A stretch of DNA of 64,000 nucleotides from Tepidibacter mesophilus (GTDB lineage Bacteria > Bacillota > Clostridia > Peptostreptococcales > Peptostreptococcaceae). Each line of letters starts with the position of its first letter. Position 1 is the first letter of the stretch. Positions 8,338-18,166 of this stretch are shown here, one piece after another. A model generated the notes under the pieces. It searched no databases, had not been told where the DNA came from, and saw nothing but the letters and a program-made list of their open reading frames with translations. The stretch is from positions 186,001 through 250,000 of the forward strand of contig NZ_BDQY01000001.1 of the NCBI RefSeq assembly GCF_002724055.1, in the 5' to 3' direction. Position numbers and translations under genes: made by a program.

Positions 8338-9321
8338 TTATTTATCAGTCTTTATATTTGATTTATTAGAGCCTACTTTCGATATAGATTCTCTCATATT
8401 TGTATCAGCCATAACATTTTTAAGGTTATAATAATCCATAACACCTAAATTTCCATTTTTGAATGCCTCTGATATAGCTAGCGGAATTTCAGCCTCTGCT
8501 TCAACAACTTTAGCTCTCATTTGCTCAACCATAGCCTTCATTTCCTGTTCTTTTGCTATTGCCATTGCTCTTCTCTCTTCTGCTTTTGCTTGGGCTATCT
8601 TTTTATCAGCCTCAGCTTGATCTGTTTGAAGTTGCGCTCCTATATTTCTTCCTACATCAACATCGGCTATATCTATAGATAGTATTTCAAATGCAGTGCC
8701 AGAATCAAGACCCTTTTCTAATACCCTTTGAGAAATGGAATCTGGGTTTTCAAGAACTGCCTTATGATTAATAGATGAACCTACAGTTGTGACTATACCT
8801 TCTCCAACTCTTGCTATTATAGTCTCTTCTCCTGCTCCTCCAACTAATCTTTCAATATTTGCTCTTACAGTAACCCTTGCTCTTGCTATAACCTCTATAC
8901 CATCCTTTGCCATTGCTGCAATTTTTGGAGTCTCTATGACCTTAGGATTTACACTAACTTGAACAGCTTCAAGTACATCTCTACCAGCAAGATCTATAGC
9001 TGCTGCTTGCTCAAACTCAAGATTTATATTAGCTCTTTGAGCTGCAATTAAAGCATCTACAACAGAATTGACATCTCCTCCAGCTAGATAATGAGCCTCT
9101 AGGTTGTCTATTCCAAGATTTAAACCTGCTTTTGTAGCCTTTATCATCGGATTTACAATTCTAGCTGGCGAAACTCTTCTGAATCTCATTCCAACAAGTG
9201 TTAAAATAGATATCTTAACTCCTGAGAATAAAGCTGTAATCCAAAGTCCAACTGGTATAAAGCTAAAAAATAAAACTACAAGTATAACTATTAAAGCTAT
9301 ACCTACTATAGGTGCTATCAT
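8338..9321 (-). CDS. floA: flotillin-like protein FloA
   Basis: A 327-residue protein with an N-terminal hydrophobic hairpin (about 3-45), then an SPFH-like domain (about 50-230), then a heptad-rich coiled coil (about 230-285, with [19 protein letters not shown]). The match to Bacillus YqfA/FloA runs over the full length. FloA oligomerises in the inner leaflet and organises functional membrane microdomains. It is encoded directly after nfeD, the usual partner, with 4 bases between the genes. A GGAGGG ribosome site precedes the ATG. Confidence 0.93.
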   Translation of the reverse strand: MIAPIVGIALIVILVVLFFSFIPVGLWITALFSGVKISILTLVGMRFRRVSPARIVNPMIKATKAGLNLGIDNLEAHYLAGGDVNSVVDALIAAQRANINLEFEQAAAIDLAGRDVLEAVQVSVNPKVIETPKIAAMAKDGIEVIARARVTVRANIERLVGGAGEETIIARVGEGIVTTVGSSINHKAVLENPDSISQRVLEKGLDSGTAFEILSIDIADVDVGRNIGAQLQTDQAEADKKIAQAKAEERRAMAIAKEQEMKAMVEQMRAKVVEAEAEIPLAISEAFKNGNLGVMDYYNLKNVMADTNMRESISKVGSNKSNIKTDK

Positions 9322-9325
9322 AATA

Positions 9326-10621
9326 CTATCCCTCCTTGATATATCTTACTATTATTTTGTTTGATTCAACTTTTACTATTCTTACTTTTTGTCCAACTCC
9401 AATAAATATACCCTCAGTTATTACATCTAATATTTCGCCATCTACATCGATTTTACCAGATGGTCTTAAATCTGAAATACTTGTTCCTTCTTTGTTCAAA
9501 TAGATTCTATTATCTTTTGATGGAATATATCCTTTTTCAACATCAAGTGTTGTATTTAAAAATAAAGTCTTATACATTTTCCTCTTAGGAAGTTTTTTTA
9601 GTATATAGATTAGCGCAAATATACTTACTGTAAACGAAATCATTATAACAAAAAAAGCTTGCACCATATTACTAGAAGCCATTATTATACTGAATATAAT
9701 GCTTCCTACTCCAATTGTACCAAACAACCCAAATCCCGGAGCCATAGCTTCTATTACAAGTAGAATAATACCTATTCCAAATACAAATACAGTTGTACTA
9801 GTAGAATTGCCTGTATACATAGATCCCATAAAGAATAATGAAAATCCAACAATACTTATTATACCACCAAATCCAAATCCTGGGGTTAAAATTTCTAATA
9901 TCATTCCTATAAATCCTAAAGATAGTAAAATAGGCGCAATATATGTAGATGTTATTATATTTCTAAAAAGCCCAGCAATCTTAATAGTCGCATCTTTTTG
10001 AACATAATTATCTATATTCAAATCAGTGTAAATTGCCTTATTCGAAGAAGCTATCCCATCTATAAATTTTATTTCATACGCTTTTTTAGTAGTTAAATTA
10101 AGTAACTTGCCTTTATCTACTAAATCTTTTATTTTTATATCTTTATCAGCCATGGCTGCAACAACCTCAGTATCTCTTTTCTTTTGCTCAGCTACAGCCC
10201 TAAGTTGTGATGTCCAATACGATATATTTTTTTCTGTATTAGGTATAGTTTCAGCAGAACCAATTGTAGAGTAATTGTTCATATATATATAATCACAAGA
10301 TATAGATATTAAAACTCCCGCGGATTCTGCCTTTTTATTTATATAAGCTATAGTAGGTGTATCTTGTTCTATTATAATATCACTTATATCAACAGCAGAA
10401 TCTACACGACCACCATAAGTATCTATATCAAAAAGTATATAGTCTGCATTTTCTTTATTCGCCTGCTCTATTGACTCTTTTATATAATGATACATCCCTT
10501 TATTAACTTCACCCTTAACATCGATTTTGTATATTATATTTTCAGAATCAGCAAATCCTTTGTATGGTAATATTAAAATAGCCATAAATAGAATTACTAT
10601 CAATTTACTTATATTTTTCAA
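9326..10621 (-). CDS. nfeD: NfeD-family membrane serine protease-like protein
   Basis: A 431-residue protein with a signal segment (1-24), an extracytoplasmic ClpP-like domain (about 30-210, including [14 protein letters not shown] and the IGSAETIP stretch), four or five membrane segments (about 220-340) and a C-terminal OB-fold (about 365-430). This is the long NfeD1b form, paired in many Firmicutes with floA (YqeZ-YqfA in Bacillus). It starts at TTG after GAGGGTG. It is co-transcribed with floA and the small gene after it. It contributes to membrane-raft organisation; the protease substrate is unknown. Confidence 0.88.
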   Translation of the reverse strand: MKNISKLIVILFMAILILPYKGFADSENIIYKIDVKGEVNKGMYHYIKESIEQANKENADYILFDIDTYGGRVDSAVDISDIIIEQDTPTIAYINKKAESAGVLISISCDYIYMNNYSTIGSAETIPNTEKNISYWTSQLRAVAEQKKRDTEVVAAMADKDIKIKDLVDKGKLLNLTTKKAYEIKFIDGIASSNKAIYTDLNIDNYVQKDATIKIAGLFRNIITSTYIAPILLSLGFIGMILEILTPGFGFGGIISIVGFSLFFMGSMYTGNSTSTTVFVFGIGIILLVIEAMAPGFGLFGTIGVGSIIFSIIMASSNMVQAFFVIMISFTVSIFALIYILKKLPKRKMYKTLFLNTTLDVEKGYIPSKDNRIYLNKEGTSISDLRPSGKIDVDGEILDVITEGIFIGVGQKVRIVKVESNKIIVRYIKEG

Positions 10622-10633
10622 AATTTCACCCTC

Positions 10634-12247
10634 TTATCCATTAAGTATTTTATCGACTCTTCTTTCTAAATCTGATAGACAAAATGGCTTTATTATATAA
10701 TCGTCCGCTCCCTTTTCAAAGCAGTCATCTATATCTTCCTGCTTGCAATTACAACTCAATATAAAAACCTTTGTATTCTTATCTTTTTTAGTATTTTTTA
10801 TATAATCACATATTTCACAACCATCCATACCAGGAAGTGTATAGTCTGTTATGACTAAATCCGGTTTAAAACTTTCATAAATTTTTATTCCATCATTTCC
10901 ATCATTACTATATTCTACATCATAATTATTCATAAGTCTATCTTTGATAATCCTAACTATCATATTAGAGTCATCTATTAACAATACTCTTTTCTTAGTG
11001 TATTCCTTTTCTAGATAAGTTATCTTTCCCCTTCCCTCATCTTTTGAAATATACAAAGCTTTATCAGCACGATCAAGAGCTTCCTGTATAGGTTCATTTT
11101 TAACTGTAGTCGTTATTCCAGCACTAAAAGATATCTTTATATTATTTCCTCGGTAATTAATATTTTTTTTGCTTATATTATCTAAGCATCTTTGCATAAC
11201 ACTGCAAACTTGTTTTTTTAATAAATTCTTAAATAGAATTAAAAACTCATCTCCTCCAAATCGATATATCTCATCTTCATCGCGAAGAGACTCTTTAAGT
11301 TCATTTACAAGTATGCTTAATACATAATCCCCAGCTAAATGACCATATTTATCGTTTATACTTTTAAAATAATCAAAATCTATAAATGCTATTGATATAC
11401 CGTCATTATATTTTAGACTATTCTCTATATTTTTTATATTTTGATTGAAAAAATTTTTATTATATACTCCAGTAAGATTATCTTTACTTATTTTGCCATG
11501 ATAGTGATCAACTTTTTTAAATATATTTTCTATTCTAACAATTAACTCTTCTGTTTGAAACGGCTTAGTTATATAATCCTCTGCCCCTTCCTTTAAAGCT
11601 CTTATTCTATCTCTAGCTATATTTTTAGCAGTCAAAAATATTATAGGGATATTTATATTTTCTTTTTTAATTTGTTCTAATAGTTCAAATCCATTTTTAT
11701 CAGGCATTATAATATCCAATATCATCAAATCAACTTTTTTATTATTTAGTATAAACATTAAGTCTTTAGCGCCTAAAGATTTAATAACATTGTACCCCTG
11801 TTTTTTTAGTATATTTTCTAATAAAGACAACAAATCTACGTCATCATCTACTACTAATATTGTCTTATTCTTAATATCTTCTTTTATGTTCTTGTGTATA
11901 TCCTTATTGCCGTTGTTAAAACATTTTTTATTTTTAAGACAAGAAATTTCTTTATAAATACAAGATACTCCATTTAATATTTCCCCAAAATATTCATTAC
12001 ACATCTCCCCATTATAGTTTTCCAAATAAGATTCGTATATTCCTGCCACATTAGACAGTTCATCCAATCCAAACATAGCAGCAGTTCCCTTTATATTGTG
12101 GAAAAATCTATATATTTTTTTATAATCTTCAGTATCTTCATTTAGCCTATATTTTATTAATATCATCATAATTTTCTCTATTTTTTCGCTTTGATTACTT
12201 AAAAACATGTGTATCGCATCATCAATCAAAAATTGTGAATCTACCAC
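10634..12247 (-). CDS. hybrid signalling protein: Hpt-REC-GGDEF-REC diguanylate cyclase
   Basis: A 537-residue cytosolic protein. An Hpt domain (about 1-105) has the phosphorylatable His at 50 (FHNIKGTAAMFG). A receiver domain (128-243) has DDD, Asp178 and Lys228. The GGDEF domain (about 255-412) has an intact RFGGDEF (329-335) and an RxxD inhibitory site at 322-325. A second receiver (418-535) has Asp468 and Lys520. It should make cyclic di-GMP under phosphorelay control, with product inhibition. No histidine kinase is adjacent. The start is GTG after a GAGAGGACA ribosome site. The two receivers around one cyclase and the Hpt at the N-terminus make it a compact relay module. Confidence 0.88.
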   Translation of the reverse strand: MVDSQFLIDDAIHMFLSNQSEKIEKIMMILIKYRLNEDTEDYKKIYRFFHNIKGTAAMFGLDELSNVAGIYESYLENYNGEMCNEYFGEILNGVSCIYKEISCLKNKKCFNNGNKDIHKNIKEDIKNKTILVVDDDVDLLSLLENILKKQGYNVIKSLGAKDLMFILNNKKVDLMILDIIMPDKNGFELLEQIKKENINIPIIFLTAKNIARDRIRALKEGAEDYITKPFQTEELIVRIENIFKKVDHYHGKISKDNLTGVYNKNFFNQNIKNIENSLKYNDGISIAFIDFDYFKSINDKYGHLAGDYVLSILVNELKESLRDEDEIYRFGGDEFLILFKNLLKKQVCSVMQRCLDNISKKNINYRGNNIKISFSAGITTTVKNEPIQEALDRADKALYISKDEGRGKITYLEKEYTKKRVLLIDDSNMIVRIIKDRLMNNYDVEYSNDGNDGIKIYESFKPDLVITDYTLPGMDGCEICDYIKNTKKDKNTKVFILSCNCKQEDIDDCFEKGADDYIIKPFCLSDLERRVDKILNG

Positions 12248-12325
12248 TGTCCTCTCTCCCCTTTTTTAAAGTTTGCCCTCTTTAATATTTCTCTAACTGT
12301 ATAGATAAATCCTTGTGAATAAATA

Positions 12326-12350
12326 AAAATCCCAATAAATTGGGATTCTT
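12326..12350 (-). terminator. intrinsic terminator after tspO
   Basis: Stem AATCCCAA / TTGGGATT with a short loop, followed on the minus strand by TTTTTATTTATT. It overlaps the end of the tspO reading frame. Confidence 0.75.
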
Positions 12351-12831
12351 ACTTATTTAAAATCCATGTATAATAATTCAAAACAGTTGCAAATAATAAC
12401 CAAATCAGATACAGTCCCATCAAATAACCCGAAATCTTATCTATCTTATAAAACTTAATAGTAGTTATAATAACAAATAATAAAAGTAATATTATCTCTA
12501 TTAAAGCAAATCCTCTAAGTCCTAATTTGAAGTAAATTATTGGCCACATAAAATTCAATATAAGTTGCATAGAATAAAACACAAGAGCACTCTTAACTTG
12601 TTTTCTATCATCTCCATATTTCCACACTCTATAAGAAGCAATTCCCATAAGAACGTATAAAATAGGCCATACTACTTTAAATGTATAATCAGGAGGAGCA
12701 AACGACGGTTTAATTAAATTATTATATAATTCCATAGAATCCATAGTTATGTAACTACTTAAACCACCTACTATCAAAGGTATTAATATACTTATTATTA
12801 ACTTTTTTATATTTCTCAAGTCTATTATCAT
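12349..12831 (-). CDS. tspO: TspO/MBR-family tryptophan-rich sensory protein
   Basis: A 160-residue protein with five membrane segments, the standard TspO length. Family signatures are SFAPPDYTFKVVWPILYVLMG near residue 45, Q-LILNFMWPIIYF near 90 and the C-terminal WLLFATVLNYYTW. Bacterial TspO proteins bind porphyrins and related ligands and influence tetrapyrrole and stress responses. The ATG at 12831 follows the AAGGGTGG site; the upstream GTG codons belong to that site. It forms a single-gene unit with its own terminator. Confidence 0.9.
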   Translation of the reverse strand: MIIDLRNIKKLIISILIPLIVGGLSSYITMDSMELYNNLIKPSFAPPDYTFKVVWPILYVLMGIASYRVWKYGDDRKQVKSALVFYSMQLILNFMWPIIYFKLGLRGFALIEIILLLLFVIITTIKFYKIDKISGYLMGLYLIWLLFATVLNYYTWILNK

Positions 12832-12901
12832 ACGCACCACCCTTTCTTATATATTTATATGTACAATAAAAAACGTTTATACATCGTTTTTTTATATATC
12901 C

Positions 12902-13008
12902 AAAATTACAACTATTTTTAATCACCAGAGTAGTGAGACTTGTTGGCATAACGTATGTAAATTTTGAAAACTAAACCAGTAGGGCTCTTTATGACATGAT
13001 TCATAACT
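12902..13008 (-). repeat. intergenic repeat, degenerate double-core copy (copy 3)
   Basis: The minus-strand reading contains GCCAACAAGTCTCACTACTC and TAAAAATAGTTGTAA, preceded by a second, eroded core (AGCCCTACTGG) and the linker TTTACATACGTTATG. It aligns best with the double-core copy at 34030-34187. It fills most of the tspO-yqeY gap. Confidence 0.5.
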
Positions 13009-13036
13009 TAATATGAATCAAACTTTTTGCAAAATA

Positions 13037-13066
13037 AAAAGACTAAAGCATACGCTTTAGTCTTTT
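13037..13066 (-). terminator. intrinsic terminator after rpsU-yqeY
   Basis: Stem AAAAGACTAAAGC / GCTTTAGTCTTTT (13 bp) with a 4-base loop and a T-rich tail on the minus strand, just past the yqeY stop. Confidence 0.9.
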
Positions 13067-13070
13067 AAAT

Positions 13071-13514
13071 CTATTGTAAGTGTTTTTTAACTAATTCATT
13101 TACAATTTTTCCGTCAGCTTTTCCTTTTACTTTAGGCATAAGCACTGACATTAATCTTCCCATTTCTTTCTTTGAAGAAGCTCCAATTTCAGTTATGGTA
13201 TCGACTACTATAACTTCTATCTCTTCCTCACTTAATTGAGCTGGTAAGTAATCTTTAAGTATTTCTATTTCTTCTTGTGTTTGAGATATAAGATCTTCTC
13301 TACCTGCTTTTGTAAATTCTTCAAGTGCATCTTTTCGTTGTTTCATCTGCTTAACAACAATATCAAGTACACCTTGTTCATCAAGTTCAACTCTATTGTC
13401 TACCTCATACTGCTTAATTGCAGCTCTTATAAGAGTTACAACAGATTTTTTAACTTGATTTTTTTCTTTCATAGCAAGCTTCAAATCATCCATTAATTTT
13501 GCCTTAAGAGACAT
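13071..13514 (-). CDS. yqeY: GatB/YqeY domain-containing protein
   Basis: A 147-residue YqeY protein with the tRNA-amidotransferase-tail-like fold. It begins MSLKAKLMDDLKLAMK and has the conserved LPAQLSEEEI and KKEMGRLMSVLMPKVKGKAD segments. YqeY resembles the tail domain of GatB, but its own role is undefined. It lies 19 bases after rpsU, an arrangement common in Firmicutes. The ATG at 13514 is placed after AGGTGGAG; the GTG at 13523 is inside that site. Confidence 0.9.
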   Translation of the reverse strand: MSLKAKLMDDLKLAMKEKNQVKKSVVTLIRAAIKQYEVDNRVELDEQGVLDIVVKQMKQRKDALEEFTKAGREDLISQTQEEIEILKDYLPAQLSEEEIEVIVVDTITEIGASSKKEMGRLMSVLMPKVKGKADGKIVNELVKKHLQ

Positions 13515-13533
13515 TCTCTCCACCTCTTATTCA

Positions 13534-13716
13534 CTATCTTTTCTTGCTAGCTTTTCTCTTAGCAGCTTCAGACTTTTTCTTACGCTTTACGCTTGGCTTA
13601 TCGTAATGCTCTCTTTTTCTAACTTCAGATAATATTCCAGATACAGCACATTGACGCTTAAATCTCTTAAGAGCACTATCTAAAGTTTCGTTATCTCTTA
13701 CTTTTATTTCTGACAT
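13534..13716 (-). CDS. rpsU: 30S ribosomal protein S21
   Basis: A 60-residue, very basic protein matching S21 over its full length ([38 protein letters not shown]). S21 binds the 30S platform near the anti-Shine-Dalgarno end of 16S rRNA and aids initiation. A GGAGGGAGGG site precedes the ATG. It is the first gene of the rpsU-yqeY operon, which has a good promoter at 13812-13840 and a leader of about 90 bases. Confidence 0.97.
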   Translation of the reverse strand: MSEIKVRDNETLDSALKRFKRQCAVSGILSEVRKREHYDKPSVKRKKKSEAAKRKASKKR

Positions 13717-13811
13717 TCTTCTTCCCTCCCTCCAATACCAGCAATCTTGCTATAACTATAGCTACGATCATAAACTTGGCTTACTACAGGGTTTTAATAC
13801 CATACCAAATT

Positions 13812-13840
13812 ATTATAAACTATTTCCTCATTTTTTTCAA
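13812..13840 (-). promoter_or_regulatory. promoter of rpsU-yqeY
   Basis: On the minus strand: -35 TTGAAA (13840-13835), 17-base spacer, -10 TATAAT (13817-13812). The leader that follows contains a small GCTATA-GT-TATAGC hairpin. The rest of the gap 13841-13966 is AT-rich with no feature I can name. Confidence 0.75.
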
Positions 13841-13966
13841 GTACTTTTTAGTCATATATCCCAACTATGAGAATTAATTTTTAATAACATTATATTATAC
13901 GATATTAAACATTTAAATATTTAAAATCTAACCAAATTAACCTATTATAAATCTAAATTTTTTTCT

Positions 13967-14335
<369 letters not shown>

Positions 14336-14348
14336 TTATATACTCTAT

Positions 14349-15641
14349 TTAAGCTAAAATTCCTTCTATAAATCCATGTTTTGTGCTAATTAAATTGACA
14401 TTCAATATTTTCCCCTCTATATTTTCATTAGATTTAACCAAAACTTTAATGTAATTAGAAGTTAAACCTTCATAATATCCATTTTCAAGCTTTGTTTCAA
14501 ACAACACTGACACATTATTATTTAAAAATCTTTCCATAAATTTCTTGTTATTTTCATCAGATAAATTCATCAGCTTTTCGCTTCTTACTTGCTTAATCTT
14601 AGGGTCTATTTGACCTTCCATACTAGCAGCTGGGGTACCTTTTCTAGGAGAATATTTAAATACATGCATTTGAGAAAGTTCTATTTCTTTTAAAAACTCA
14701 TACGTTTTTTCAAATTCATCATCAGTTTCTCCTGGAAATCCTACAATTACATCTGTAGTTATAGCTACATTTTTTATTTTTTTTCTAAGATTCTTTACAA
14801 TATTTTTGTATTGTTCTGTGTTATATTTTCTATTCATTCTTTTAAGAGTTTCATCACATCCACTTTGAAGAGACAAGTGAAAATGCGGACATATTTTTTC
14901 CATAGAAGCTATCTCATCTATAAATTCATTATCCATTAAAAGAGGCTCTACAGAACTTAATCTTATTCTTTCAATTCCATCTATTTTATGAATTTCTTTT
15001 AATACCTCAAGTAAAGTAACATCACCTAAGTCTTTTCCATAAGAGGCTACATGAATCCCAGTTAATACTATTTCTTTGAATCCATTATTAGCAAGATCTT
15101 TTACTTCACTTGATATATTATCTAACAATCTACTTCTAACCGGTCCTCTTGCATAAGGAATTATGCAATAAGAGCAAAATCTATCGCATCCTTCTTGTAT
15201 CTTTAAAAATGCTCTTGTCTTTCCTCTAACCTCTTTTATTTGCATTTCCTCAAATTCTCTAACCTTCATGATATCATCGACAGTACTTATTTTATCATGT
15301 TTAGTTATATCTTCTATAATTTCTACTATTTTATTTCTGTCATTAGTTCCCATTACTACATTTACTTCTTCTATATCAAGTATTTCTTCTGGAGCTACTT
15401 GAGAATAACAGCCTACAACTGCGATTATAGAATTGGGATTTATTTTTTTGGACCTTCTTATAAATTGTCTTGACTTTCTATCACTCATATTAGTAACAGT
15501 ACAAGTATTTATTACATATATATCTGCATATTCTTCATGGTCTACAACTTCGTAAGAAGCTTTTTTAAAAAGCTCTGTCATAGCCTCCGTCTCATATTGA
15601 TTTACTTTACATCCTAATGTATAAAATGCTACCTTATTCAA
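14349..15641 (-). CDS. mtaB: tRNA t6A37 methylthiotransferase MtaB
   Basis: A radical-SAM methylthiotransferase of about 430 residues that converts t6A37 to ms2t6A37 in ANN-decoding tRNAs. There is an N-terminal UPF0004 domain (FYTLGCKVNQYETEAM, NTCTVTN, VGCYSQ), a radical SAM core with CDRFCSYCIIPYARG (Cys-x3-Cys-x2-Cys), and a C-terminal TRAM domain. The TTG at 15641 is chosen because GGAG lies 9 bases upstream; the ATG at 15650 directly abuts that site. It overlaps the end of rsmE by 8 bases, so translation is coupled. Confidence 0.92.
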   Translation of the reverse strand: MNKVAFYTLGCKVNQYETEAMTELFKKASYEVVDHEEYADIYVINTCTVTNMSDRKSRQFIRRSKKINPNSIIAVVGCYSQVAPEEILDIEEVNVVMGTNDRNKIVEIIEDITKHDKISTVDDIMKVREFEEMQIKEVRGKTRAFLKIQEGCDRFCSYCIIPYARGPVRSRLLDNISSEVKDLANNGFKEIVLTGIHVASYGKDLGDVTLLEVLKEIHKIDGIERIRLSSVEPLLMDNEFIDEIASMEKICPHFHLSLQSGCDETLKRMNRKYNTEQYKNIVKNLRKKIKNVAITTDVIVGFPGETDDEFEKTYEFLKEIELSQMHVFKYSPRKGTPAASMEGQIDPKIKQVRSEKLMNLSDENNKKFMERFLNNNVSVLFETKLENGYYEGLTSNYIKVLVKSNENIEGKILNVNLISTKHGFIEGILA

Positions 15642-16392
15642 TACTAACATCTCCTTTTAGATGGGATAGTTCATAAATAACTATTGAAGATGCTACTATT
15701 GAAGCAGTCTCTGTTCTTAGTATTCTAGGTCCTAAACTTATAGATGTCGCTCCTATATCTTGAAGTATATTTATTTCTTCTTCATCAAATCCGCCTTCTG
15801 GACCTATAAATATGCCAACTGAGCTTATATTAGCTTTATTTATAGCATCCTTTATAGATTTCGAATCTTCTTTTTCGTATGGAACTATATTAATACTATT
15901 TTTTCCCATATCTAAGAGAGCTTCTTTAAAACTCAAAGGATCTTTTACCTTTGGAATAATCCCTCTTTTGCTTTGCTTAGCCGCTTCATAAACTATTCTT
16001 TCCCATCTTTGAATTTTTTTATCTTTTTTATCTTCAAGTTTTGCAACACTTCTCTTCGTTATAACAGGTATAATCTCACTAACACCTACTTCTGTTAGTT
16101 TTTGAAGTATTAAATCCATTTTCTGACCTTTTGGAAGCCCTTGATATAGCTTTACTTTAATATCACATTCTCTTTTAATATCTACCGGTTTTATTATATT
16201 TAAAAACACTTCTTTTTTTGTTATATCTTTTATCTCACATATATACTCATTGTTGTTTTTATCACATACTTCAAGTTTTTCTCCAATACTACATCTTAAA
16301 ACCTTTGATATGTGCTTTACATCCTCACCTTGTATTAAGCATTCCTTTTGTTCTAAATTTATATTATTTAAATCCACAAAAAATCTATCCAT
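15634..16392 (-). CDS. rsmE: 16S rRNA m3U1498 methyltransferase RsmE
   Basis: A 252-residue SPOUT-class methyltransferase for U1498 of 16S rRNA. There is an N-terminal PUA-like domain (1-70) and a knotted C-terminal domain with the AdoMet-binding segments IGPEGGFDEEEI (about 197-208) and LGPRILRTETA (about 220-230). The start ATG lies directly after the prmA stop, 2 bases apart, and the end overlaps mtaB: a tight operon prmA-rsmE-mtaB. Confidence 0.95.
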   Translation of the reverse strand: MDRFFVDLNNINLEQKECLIQGEDVKHISKVLRCSIGEKLEVCDKNNNEYICEIKDITKKEVFLNIIKPVDIKRECDIKVKLYQGLPKGQKMDLILQKLTEVGVSEIIPVITKRSVAKLEDKKDKKIQRWERIVYEAAKQSKRGIIPKVKDPLSFKEALLDMGKNSINIVPYEKEDSKSIKDAINKANISSVGIFIGPEGGFDEEEINILQDIGATSISLGPRILRTETASIVASSIVIYELSHLKGDVSIE

Positions 16393-16394
16393 TA

Positions 16395-17336
16395 TTATTC
16401 ACCCTTTTTAGATACGATAACTGCCCATTCTCCCATAGTATTAACCTCTAAAATTTCGAAGTTATTCTCTAAAAGAGCAGCTTTAACGAGTTCTATTTTC
16501 TCAAGTATTATACCAGATGATATGAATAATCCTCCATCATTTAAGAAATTAGAAACATCTTTTGCAAGTATAGCTATAATCTCTGCTATAATATTGGCAA
16601 CTACTATGTCAGCTTTTTCAGTAACAACATTCATTAAATTTCCGTATCTTATTTCAACAGAAGAATCTACGTTATTAAATTCTACGTTTTCTTTAGAAAC
16701 CTTAACAGCAACCTCATCAAGGTCTACGCCTATAGTTTCTTTAGCTCCAAGTTTAGCTGCTGCAATAGATAATATACCGCTCCCGCACCCTATATCAAAT
16801 ACTACATCTTCATTATTTATTCTCTTCTCTAATTCTCTTATACACATGGTTGTAGTTTCATGAGTTCCCGTCCCAAATGCCATACCTGGATCAAGCTCTA
16901 TTACTATCTCGTCTTCATTTTTCTCATATTCTTCCCATGTAGGTTTTACAACTATTTTTTCTCCTACTTTAGCAGGTTTATAATATTGTTTCCATGAATT
17001 AGCCCAGTCCTGTTCGTCGACCTCAGTTATATTCACACTACCTTCTCCTATATTTATTCCATACGTTGGAAGTAGCTTTATTTTTTCTCTTATCATTTCG
17101 ACTTCTCCAACGATGTTCTTTTGTTCGTTAAGGTAGGCCTTTATTATAACCCCTTCATATCCTGTATCAAATACATTTTCTTCTATGTAATCCCAAGCTA
17201 CATCTTCTTTATCTTGAAATAAGAAATCATTAGGATCTTCTATTACCACACCGCCCACTTCACACTCATAAATAATACTTGTAACTGCTTCAACCGCTTC
17301 CGTAGTAGTTTTAATTGTAACCTCAATCCACTTCAT
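16395..17336 (-). CDS. prmA: ribosomal protein L11 methyltransferase PrmA
   Basis: A 313-residue class I methyltransferase that trimethylates ribosomal protein L11. It has the substrate-recognition domain (1-70, MKWIEVTIKTTTEAVEAV) and the AdoMet site FDIGCGSGILSIAAAKLG. The MAFGTGTHETT stretch is diagnostic. The ATG at 17336 follows GGAAGG; an earlier ATG at 17354 lies upstream of that site. In most clostridia prmA directly follows dnaJ; here a 6-kb block on the other strand separates them. Confidence 0.94.
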   Translation of the reverse strand: MKWIEVTIKTTTEAVEAVTSIIYECEVGGVVIEDPNDFLFQDKEDVAWDYIEENVFDTGYEGVIIKAYLNEQKNIVGEVEMIREKIKLLPTYGINIGEGSVNITEVDEQDWANSWKQYYKPAKVGEKIVVKPTWEEYEKNEDEIVIELDPGMAFGTGTHETTTMCIRELEKRINNEDVVFDIGCGSGILSIAAAKLGAKETIGVDLDEVAVKVSKENVEFNNVDSSVEIRYGNLMNVVTEKADIVVANIIAEIIAILAKDVSNFLNDGGLFISSGIILEKIELVKAALLENNFEILEVNTMGEWAVIVSKKGE

Positions 17337-17641
17337 AAAGATACCTTCCTTCATATCATTATTTTTTCCAATTTAACTGTAGTAATTATTATACAGTAAT
17401 TTAAGACAAGAATCTACACAAAATATCATGTATTCTATTTTTCCTATTTTTTCTCTTCCAAACATAATATTATTATCAACAATAATAAATTTGTATATAC
17501 AATCCAGTAAGAATCTCATCTAAATATTAAGTAATTATTTTAAATTTTTTCTAATAAATTGAATAACTATATGTATATTTACAAATAATACATGTGAATT
17601 TCTATAATAATTTCATTATTAAGTAAAAGGTAGGTGAAACT
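17337..17641. other. divergent promoter region between prmA and the hydrogenase genes
   Basis: About 305 bases of AT-rich DNA with no reading frame. A weak plus-strand promoter is possible: TTTACA at 17578-17583 and TATAAT at 17603-17608, but the spacer is 19 bases. No riboswitch or repeat copy was recognised. Confidence 0.4.
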
Positions 17642-18154
17642 ATGAAAATTAAAATAAGGGAAGATGAAAAAAAAGATTTTGAAAAACTAGATGAAATAAT
17701 AAATCAACACAAAGATGAAAAAGGTATGCTTATTAGTATTTTACAAAAATCACAAGAATACTTTGGATATTTACCAGAAAAAGTTCAAACATACATATCC
17801 CAAGAACTCGATATACCTATTTCAACTATCAACGGTGTTGTAAGCTTTTATTCTTTGTTCTCACAAAAACCACAAGGAAAGTATACTATAGGAGTTTGCC
17901 TCGGAACTGCCTGTTATGTAAAAGGTGCTCAAGATATTTTAAATACAATCAAAGAAGAACTGCATATAGATGTAAACGAGACAAGTATGGATAAATTGTT
18001 TACTTTAAAATCCACACGATGCATAGGCGCTTGTGGTCTTGCTCCAGTTATAACTATAAATGATGAGGTACATGGAAAAGTATCTCCTGCTGATGTTCCT
18101 TCTATACTTTATAAGTATCTGAAAGAACACAAAGATTCAAATACTTTAAATTAG
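17642..18154 (+). CDS. hydC: NuoE-like [2Fe-2S] subunit of NAD-linked [FeFe] hydrogenase
   Basis: A 170-residue thioredoxin-like ferredoxin subunit. Cluster ligands follow the C-x4-C...C-x3-C pattern (CLGTACYVKG and STRCIGACGLAP). An N-terminal helical region (GMLISILQKSQEYFGYLPE) is typical of NuoE/HydC/HndA. It passes electrons between the NuoF-like flavoprotein and the hydrogenase subunit. The gene starts at ATG after AGGTAGGTG and is 12 bases from hydB. The name hydC follows the Thermotoga/Thermoanaerobacter scheme. Confidence 0.9.
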   Translation: MKIKIREDEKKDFEKLDEIINQHKDEKGMLISILQKSQEYFGYLPEKVQTYISQELDIPISTINGVVSFYSLFSQKPQGKYTIGVCLGTACYVKGAQDILNTIKEELHIDVNETSMDKLFTLKSTRCIGACGLAPVITINDEVHGKVSPADVPSILYKYLKEHKDSNTLN

Positions 18155-18166
18155 GAGGTGACTTTA

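Noticed and set aside
13717-13811. rpsU leader as an S21 autoregulatory RNA
   Set aside because: Only a six-pair hairpin is visible; nothing matches a described ribosomal-protein leader well enough.
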